Part shown: positions 14,038 to 18,461 of the stretch, one piece after another | Position numbering within the stretch: position 1 is the first letter of the stretch | Layout: every line of letters begins with the position of its first letter | Assembly: GCA_045599365.1 (NCBI GenBank) | Contig: JAZRVS010000022.1 | Span: 1 to 18,461, forward strand | Source: UBA1715 sp045599365 | Lineage (GTDB): Bacteria > Bacteroidota > Bacteroidia > Bacteroidales > UBA1715 | Reading direction: 5' to 3' | Length of the DNA stretch: 18,461 nt | Position numbers and translations under genes: made by a program | Notes under the pieces: generated by a model | Told to the model about the DNA's origin: nothing | Databases searched by the model: none | What the model saw: the letters and a program-made list of their open reading frames with translations, nothing else

Positions 14038-14175
14038 TTACAATTTATATCCCAGCTCCTCAAACACTTTCTTCACCGCCTTTTTGCTCTCTTCCTCTTG
14101 GACAAAAAGCCATCTCACATCCACCTCGCGGATGTAATCGCCAAGTCGCTTGTATGTTGTGGTGTTGTTATTCAT
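14038..14175 (-). CDS. Seam D: hsdS-head/hsdM-tail chimeric mini-ORF (45 aa)
   Basis: The ATG at 14175 opens a head that matches HsdS (TYKRLGDYIREVDVR), then two or three residues (W-L), then FVQEEESKKAVKKVFEELGY and KL-stop, which is the end of HsdM. The whole is one open frame of 45 codons. The start overlaps the upstream fic stop by 8 nt (ATGAATAA), the same overlap that seam B has with rhuM. Neither half has a catalytic motif. In HsdS this head precedes the first recognition domain; in HsdM this tail is the C-terminal helix. It could be an expressed peptide or a recombination scar. Confidence 0.7.
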   Translation of the reverse strand: MNNNTTTYKRLGDYIREVDVRWLFVQEEESKKAVKKVFEELGYKL

Positions 14176-15226
14176 TGTCTATTACCTGCCAGGTTCCATT
14201 TCGTTTTCCGTTCTTGCGTGCAAGCATGCCTTTTTGTTGCAGCGATACGGTGATTGTTTTTACAGTTCGTTCCGATTTTCCAATTGCTTCGGCAATCTGC
14301 TTTTGCGTTGCCATAGGTGTTGCTTTCAAGAATTTAAGCACAGCAGCTTCCTCCAAAGTGCAAATTTTGCACTTTGAATCGTTGTCGTTTGCACTTTGGC
14401 CATTATCTTCGCTCCAAAGTATATGACAATATCTGTTTTTCAATTCGTAGTTGCCACCAAAAAGCAAATTGGCAAAAAAACGTTCTAAGTACAGAGTTGA
14501 TGCGGTTATGTTTTTTTGCTGATTATTGTAATTGGCACGCACCAGAGCGTTACGGAAATACCACGAATGTAGCTTAAAGGCAGTATTGTTCACGGCAAAA
14601 CCAAATTTCTGCAAGTATTTTATAGTGAACACAGCCGTAGTTCGGGTGTTGCCTTCTGCAAATGGATGAATCTGCCAAAGCCCAGCTATGAACATGCAGA
14701 TGTGTGCAATGGATTCCTGTTGCGACAATCCTTTATAGCTGAATTGCTTTTCTTGCAGAAAATCAAATTCTAAGGTTTCTTTCAGTAGTTCGTATGGAGC
14801 GTAAGTAACGGTGTCGCCATCGAGTACCCATTCCTTCTTGGTGATATTGTACGAACGATATTCTCCAGCATGCGGGAACACCCCAGCAAACACACGTCGA
14901 TGAATACGTGCATATTCCGTAGGGGTGAACGAGAATGTTTGTTCGGCAAGCAAATCTGCTATATTGGTCGCAACCTTGTCGGCCTCATCTGTCCGTTCTG
15001 CCGCCAAAGTTCTGCCGTCTTGCGTTTGATAGTAGTCGTTGATGCGTTGCTTGACACCTTCCATCGTAAGCTGTCCCTCAATGTGCTTTTGAGCAGTTTC
15101 AATCAGATAGTCTGATGGTTTCAATCCATCAACATCTTGCAATCCGATGGCAATTTGCCAATTTTCGGCACGTTGTGCCTTATCGGGTTCGCCTTGTCGT
15201 ATGTATTCTTCAAATGTATCGTTCAT
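14168..15226 (-). CDS. fic: Fic-domain protein with antitoxin-like N-terminus and HTH C-terminus
   Basis: A 352-aa protein. The Fic loop is HPFAEGNTRTT (187-197): His187 and Arg195 are kept, but the second Gly of GNG is Thr, common in one Bacteroidota Fic branch and perhaps changing activity or substrate. The N-terminus (about 21-64, ENWQIAIGLQDVDGLKPSDYL) resembles the VbhA-type antitoxin helix pair fused to Fic; the inhibitory Glu is Asp here (D33-G34). Residues 294-340 look like a winged HTH (KQIAEAIGKSERTVKTITVSLQQKGML). It begins 5 nt after the hsdM-tail part of seam C, and its stop overlaps the start of seam D by 8 nt. A 23-nt palindrome sits in its linker coding region. The likely role is protein modification with self-inhibition; the target is unknown. 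Confidence 0.9.
   Translation of the reverse strand: MNDTFEEYIRQGEPDKAQRAENWQIAIGLQDVDGLKPSDYLIETAQKHIEGQLTMEGVKQRINDYYQTQDGRTLAAERTDEADKVATNIADLLAEQTFSFTPTEYARIHRRVFAGVFPHAGEYRSYNITKKEWVLDGDTVTYAPYELLKETLEFDFLQEKQFSYKGLSQQESIAHICMFIAGLWQIHPFAEGNTRTTAVFTIKYLQKFGFAVNNTAFKLHSWYFRNALVRANYNNQQKNITASTLYLERFFANLLFGGNYELKNRYCHILWSEDNGQSANDNDSKCKICTLEEAAVLKFLKATPMATQKQIAEAIGKSERTVKTITVSLQQKGMLARKNGKRNGTWQVIDNE
14356..14378. repeat. 23-nt near-perfect palindrome within the fic coding linker
   Basis: CAAAGTGCAAA and TTTGCACTTTG flank a single T. A third copy of TTTGCACTTTG lies at 14390-14400. It encodes SKCKICTLE in the linker between the Fic core and the HTH. It might be an operator for the HTH domain encoded next to it, or a chance product of the repeated KC-KIC codons. 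Confidence 0.5.
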
Positions 15227-15231
15227 TAGTT

Positions 15232-15368
15232 TTACAATTTATATCCCAACTCCTCAAACACTTTCTTCACCGCCTGTTTGCTCTCTTCCTCTTGGCAAAC
15301 AGCCATCTCTCATCCACCTCGCGGATGTAATCGCCAAGTCGCTTGTATGTGGAGTTGTTGTTTGTCAT
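15232..15368 (-). pseudogene. Seam C: hsdS-head/hsdM-tail mini-ORF with a frameshift
   Basis: It has the same design as seams B and D: the ATG at 15368 opens an HsdS head (TYKRLGDYIREVDER), then W-L, then the HsdM tail. One C is missing where seams B and D read TTTGCCCAAGAG or TTTGTCCAAGAG (here TTTGCCAAGAG), so the frame shifts and stops at 15267 after 33 codons. The remaining tail sequence, with its TAA at 15232-15234, is well preserved. The ATG shares its A with the TAA of the upstream fic (TAATG). The next fic starts 5 nt beyond the old tail stop. Confidence 0.7.
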
Positions 15369-16234
15369 TATTCTTCTTGTTCGTAATAATATGAATAATC
15401 AATTCCCTTCATAAATATTTCGCGGTCATCTATTTTGTCTGTCAATGCATTTTGCAATAGAGAACGAATGACGTTACTATCCGTATGACTTTTCATCATC
15501 GCATCTAAGTAGTCGTTCTTCGCTATGCTGCTCCAATCAATGCATTTCTTAAGGTTCTTTTTCAATATCAGGTCGAGCCATATACGAGTGCTTCGCCCAT
15601 TACCTTCCATAAATGGGTGAGCAACATTCATCTCCACATACTTGTCAACTATCTCATCGAATGTCGTTTCTGGCATCGCATCTATCTGCTTTAGCACATT
15701 ATCGAGATATTGTGCCACACAGAATGTAAAACCTCCTTTCGAGATGGTTTTTGTGCGAATCTGACCAGCAAAATCATACAATCCTCCAAATAAATAAGCA
15801 TGTATTTGCTGTAATCCTTTCGTAGTTCCCACTTCTATGTTTTCAATAAACGAAGTCTCCCACAATTGATATGCTTTCTTTTGACTCTTGCCATCTATTG
15901 TATTTTCGCTATAGGTAAGCCAATCTAAAAATTGAATCGCATTTTTGTTTGGTATGTGCTTTGCCAGTTCTTCTATGTCTTTTTGAGCAAAACAATCAGT
16001 CAAGTATCGTTTGCCATCAATTGCAGTCAATTTCAGTTGACTACAACGTGTAGTCAACTCAGGTTGGCTCTTTTTAAGGCGCGTCTTAAGCACACTCCAA
16101 TACTTTCTCGGATTAGGACTGTCTGTGACGGAAGCTATGACGTCAACAATCGAAATCATCCATTGTTTGTTGTCGTCATCCCACACTGTACGCACTTCTC
16201 GGTTATTATAGAATCTTATTGAAACCTTCTTCAT
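15368..16234 (-). CDS. fic: Bro-N/Fic fusion protein (class III-like Fic)
   Basis: A 288-aa protein joining two modules. Residues 1-105 resemble the Bro-N domain of phage antirepressors (VSIRFYNNREVRTVWDDDN, then DVIASVTDSPNPRKYW). Residues ~106-288 are a Fic domain with HPFMEGNGRSTR (206-217), the full catalytic motif for AMP transfer. The C-terminus reads GIDYSYYYEQEE: a helix with S281-x-x-x-E285, the place and form of the class III inhibitory helix, but with Gln after the Glu instead of Gly and nothing beyond four more residues. The gene starts 6 nt after seam B, and its stop overlaps the ATG of seam C (TAATG). The Bro-N part may bind DNA and make it self-regulating. No separate antitoxin is seen. 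Confidence 0.9.
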   Translation of the reverse strand: MKKVSIRFYNNREVRTVWDDDNKQWMISIVDVIASVTDSPNPRKYWSVLKTRLKKSQPELTTRCSQLKLTAIDGKRYLTDCFAQKDIEELAKHIPNKNAIQFLDWLTYSENTIDGKSQKKAYQLWETSFIENIEVGTTKGLQQIHAYLFGGLYDFAGQIRTKTISKGGFTFCVAQYLDNVLKQIDAMPETTFDEIVDKYVEMNVAHPFMEGNGRSTRIWLDLILKKNLKKCIDWSSIAKNDYLDAMMKSHTDSNVIRSLLQNALTDKIDDREIFMKGIDYSYYYEQEE

Positions 16235-16240
16235 AAATCA

Positions 16241-16393
16241 TTACAATTTATATCCCAGCTCCTCAAATACTTTCTTCACCGCCTGTTTGCTCTCTTCCTC
16301 TTGGGCAAAAGTCAAACGCTCATCCATATTCCTCACATCCACTTCGCGAATGTAATCCCCCAGACGCTTATATGTAGAGTTGTTGTTAGTCAT
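16241..16393 (-). CDS. Seam B: hsdS-head/hsdM-tail chimeric mini-ORF (50 aa)
   Basis: The ATG at 16393 opens STYKRLGDYIREVDVRN, the HsdS head, then M-D-E-R-L-T, then FAQEEESKQAVKKVFEELGY and KL-stop, the HsdM tail. All 50 codons are open. The start overlaps the rhuM stop by 8 nt (ATGACTAA), and the stop is 6 nt before the Bro-N/fic gene. The head is closest to the resident hsdS (both have CGTCTGGGGGATTA), unlike seams C-E. Against the true hsdM end the tail differs at about seven bases, six of them synonymous. It is the best candidate of the four for an expressed peptide, but a neutral scar is as likely. Confidence 0.7.
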   Translation of the reverse strand: MTNNNSTYKRLGDYIREVDVRNMDERLTFAQEEESKQAVKKVFEELGYKL

Positions 16394-17384
16394 TGTTCTT
16401 GTTTATCAGATTAACCACTACTTTTACCATAGTGTCTTTTTCTTCGGTGCGACTTTCGGCAATCATTAGTGTGAGTGCAACCAATGTATTGTCGGCAATA
16501 CGTTTAGTGCCATCGGAATTGTACAAAATGCCATTATTGTACATAAACCATAGGAATAATGTTGCTGCAATGCGTTTATTTCCATCGCTGAACGAATGGT
16601 TCTTGGTTACAAGATAAAGCAAAACAGCGGCCTTTTCTTCCACCGAAGGATAGAGTTCCACGCCGTCAAATGTTTGGTAAATCTGCCCAATGGAACTTTT
16701 GAAAGATTCATCTTTTTCGTGTCCAAACAAAGTGCTTGCACCAAATTTATCTTTCAGCGAACGAATGGCCTCCATAGCATTTTCGTAGGTAGCATGAAAA
16801 GTTTCATTTGCTGTAGTTTTATCAATCAATAGTTGCTGATAGTCGTAACGGTCAAGCGTGTCAAGTGCATATACATAATCAGTAATCACCGAGAGTAATC
16901 CGTTCTGTTCGCTTTGCGAAATATTTTCCTGCAAGGCAACCGTGCGTCCTATCAACCGCACCACATCTTTCAATTCGCTATATTTCGCTTCTACCTGCTT
17001 GATGCGATTTTCGTTAATGGCATAACCTTTCACCAAATAGTCTTTCAATACATTTGTTGCCCATATACGAAATGTTGTAGCATTTTTGGAATTTACTCGA
17101 TATCCTACAGAGATAATCATATCAAGATTGTAGAAATCAATGAAACGTGTCACTTGTCGTTTACCTTCCATTCTAACTACTCTAATTTTTTGAGTAGTTG
17201 AATCCTTATCTAATTCACCAGACTTGATAATTCGTTGAATATGATATGTTATATTGTTTTCCTCGACTCCGAACAGCAATGCCATTTGTTGCTGTGAAAG
17301 CCACACAGTTTCATTCTCCAATTTTACATCAATTGAAGTCTGTCCATCACTGGTTTTATATATTACTATTTTGTTTTGCTCCAT
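16386..17384 (-). CDS. rhuM: RhuM-family protein with C-terminal Doc/Fic-type motif
   Basis: A 332-aa full-length RhuM-family protein. The N-terminal part (1-115) contains VWLSQQQMALLFGVEENNIT, an HTH-like segment, and FIDFYNLDMIISVGYRVNS, the family signature. A helical region follows (about 120-190). The C-terminal domain (195-332) bears HSFSDGNKR (263-271), the HxFx(D/E)GNKR motif of Doc/Fic enzymes, whose Doc members phosphorylate EF-Tu. RhuM was named from a Salmonella pathogenicity island; its function is unclear, and homologues are common beside hsd genes. It starts 3 nt after the hsdM stop and its own stop overlaps seam B. A second, truncated copy lies at 6443-6820. I infer a toxin or regulator role; the substrate is unknown. 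Confidence 0.92.
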   Translation of the reverse strand: MEQNKIVIYKTSDGQTSIDVKLENETVWLSQQQMALLFGVEENNITYHIQRIIKSGELDKDSTTQKIRVVRMEGKRQVTRFIDFYNLDMIISVGYRVNSKNATTFRIWATNVLKDYLVKGYAINENRIKQVEAKYSELKDVVRLIGRTVALQENISQSEQNGLLSVITDYVYALDTLDRYDYQQLLIDKTTANETFHATYENAMEAIRSLKDKFGASTLFGHEKDESFKSSIGQIYQTFDGVELYPSVEEKAAVLLYLVTKNHSFSDGNKRIAATLFLWFMYNNGILYNSDGTKRIADNTLVALTLMIAESRTEEKDTMVKVVVNLINKNND

Positions 17385-17387
17385 AAC

Positions 17388-18461
17388 TTACAATTTATAC
17401 CCCAATTCCTCAAACACTTTCTTCACGGCCTTTTTGCTTTCTTCCTCTTGGGCAAAAAGTTCACGTAATTCTGTTTGAAGTCTGCTCATTGTTTCTTCGT
17501 AACCGGCGTAATCGTCGCGGTTTACAAACTCAATGTATTTGCTTGGCACAAGCGAACTATCTTTCAAATCGGTTGTCTTTACTGATTTGCAGAATTCTGG
17601 CACATCGGTGTATTCGCCCAAATCGGTGCGTTGCCATTGGTGGAACTTGTTGGCGGCGTTTGAAATATCGTCTGCGCTGAATGTGGTATATTTCTTTTCA
17701 AATGGTTCGCCCCAAGTGCGTAAATCCATAAACAGAATCTCGTTTACACGTTCACGGTATTGGCGTTGCTCGCCGTTTACGGTTGTGGTACGAGCATGCT
17801 TGTTACGATTAAGAATCCAAAGAGTTACCGAAATATCGGTAGTATAAAACATATTTCGTGGAAGAATTACGATTGCTTCCACTGCATCGTGATCTTCAAT
17901 CAACGCTTTGCGAATAGCTTTTTCGTCGCCATCGCCACTCAGTGCGCCATTGGCAAGCAAAAAGCCCGCTATACCATCGGTAGAGAGCTTTGAAAAAATA
18001 TTGAGAATCCACGCATAGTTAGCATTACTGGTAGGCGGTACGGCAAAACCTTTCCAACGAGGGTCGTCGAGTAATTCACTTGATTCGCGCCATTCCTTTT
18101 GGTTGAAAGGCGGATTTGCCATAATGTAGTCGAACTTCTCGCCTTTGTGCTGATCGTTTTGGAACGTACTGGCAGCCTTTTCTCCCAAATTGGCAGAAAT
18201 ACCACGAATGGCAAGGTTCATCTTTGCCAGTTTGTAGGTTGTGAGCGTGAACTCTTGTCCGTAAACCGAAATATCGCGTTTGTTTCCGTTGTGGTTTTCA
18301 ATAAATCGGCTACTTTGCACAAACATACTCCCAGAACCACAGGCTGGATCGTACACTTTCCCTTTATACGGTTCTATCATTTCGGCAATAAGATTTACAA
18401 TAGCCTTAGGCGTATAGTATTCTCCCTTACCCTTACCTTCCTGCAAAGCGAAGTTCGAAAG
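17388..18461 (-). CDS. hsdM: Type I restriction enzyme methylase (HsdM) subunit, 5' end outside window
   Basis: The last 357 codons of an adenine-N6 DNA methyltransferase; the frame is open to the right edge (LSNFALQEGKGKGEYYTP), so the N-terminal domain lies beyond. S-adenosylmethionine site VYDPACGSGSM and catalytic IMANPPF (the N-P-P-F motif) are intact. The C-terminal coiled segment TMSRLQTELRELFAQEEESK ending VFEELGYKL is the part that reappears in seams B, C and D. HsdM methylates the site read by HsdS and is the obligate partner of HsdR. The first gene of the array, rhuM, starts 3 nt after its stop. The operon promoter must be outside the window. Confidence 0.97.
   Translation of the reverse strand, partial: LSNFALQEGKGKGEYYTPKAIVNLIAEMIEPYKGKVYDPACGSGSMFVQSSRFIENHNGNKRDISVYGQEFTLTTYKLAKMNLAIRGISANLGEKAASTFQNDQHKGEKFDYIMANPPFNQKEWRESSELLDDPRWKGFAVPPTSNANYAWILNIFSKLSTDGIAGFLLANGALSGDGDEKAIRKALIEDHDAVEAIVILPRNMFYTTDISVTLWILNRNKHARTTTVNGEQRQYRERVNEILFMDLRTWGEPFEKKYTTFSADDISNAANKFHQWQRTDLGEYTDVPEFCKSVKTTDLKDSSLVPSKYIEFVNRDDYAGYEETMSRLQTELRELFAQEEESKKAVKKVFEELGYKL

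Noticed and set aside
13672..14253. 193-aa plus-strand open frame spanning the fic start, the inverted repeat and seam D
   Set aside because: It crosses two minus-strand genes and their control region and has no recognisable motif; it is a chance frame.
12535..16393. Seams as invertible hsdS recombination sites
   Set aside because: All copies are in direct orientation, no second recognition-domain sequences accompany them and no recombinase gene is nearby; inversion is not supported, though deletion between them remains possible.
18444..18446. TTG at 18446 as the start of hsdM
   Set aside because: The frame continues open to the window edge with HsdM-like sequence (LSNFALQEG), so the gene is cut by the window, not started there.

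Overview
The window looks like a Bacteroidota (probably Bacteroidales) chromosome. The evidence is moderately AT-rich DNA, promoters of the Bacteroidota type (TTTG about 20 nt upstream of TAnnTTTG, seen before the lipoprotein gene, hsdR and one fic gene), an HU-type protein remnant, and little use of Shine-Dalgarno sequences except at the Hachiman genes.

Left end (1-2690): a tRNA-Thr(TGT)/tRNA-Tyr(GTA)/tRNA-Gly(TCC) cluster is followed by a terminator. The 3' part of tRNA-Gly, from the anticodon loop on, is repeated perfectly for 49 bp at 2592, with a second copy of the terminator behind it. This is the footprint of tRNA-targeted integration. The 2.3 kb between the repeats holds a lipoprotein, an unknown small protein, an HU remnant and a small ORF overlapping a zeta-like P-loop kinase (a likely toxin-antitoxin pair), but no integrase.

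Right part (2698-18461, all on the minus strand): an expanded type I restriction-modification locus. In transcription order it reads hsdM (cut by the window edge), rhuM-Doc, Bro-N/fic, fic-HTH, fic-wHTH, a YhcG/DUF1016 nuclease, hsdS, hamA and hamB (Hachiman defence), an unidentified remnant, a truncated rhuM, a truncated REP-associated transposase (RAYT) and hsdR. Four of the genes between hsdM and hsdS carry four different Fic/Doc-type domains.

Two structures stand out. (1) The accessory genes between hsdM and hsdS are separated by short seams. Each seam begins with the first ~20 codons of hsdS, and three of them run directly into the last ~23 codons of hsdM. Two seams are intact 45-50 aa ORFs, one is frameshifted, and one has lost the hsdM tail. 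The genes fit between the seams with 3-6 nt gaps or stop/start overlaps, as if each cassette once sat alone between an hsdM and an hsdS and the units were then concatenated. (2) Five copies of a 28-nt palindrome (GTAGAGACG...CGTCTCTAC) lie around a RAYT gene. They are inserted in frame inside hsdR, hsdS, the RAYT itself and a gene remnant, and a further copy supplies the RAYT stop codon. The palindrome is open in two of its three frames, so it behaves as a protein-coding REP element.

Overall this is a defence and toxin-antitoxin hotspot built by serial insertion into an hsd operon: restriction-modification, Hachiman, Fic/Doc and RhuM proteins and a DUF1016 nuclease probably share transcription from an hsdM promoter outside the window. 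At least two internal promoters, for the third fic gene and for hsdR, are visible.
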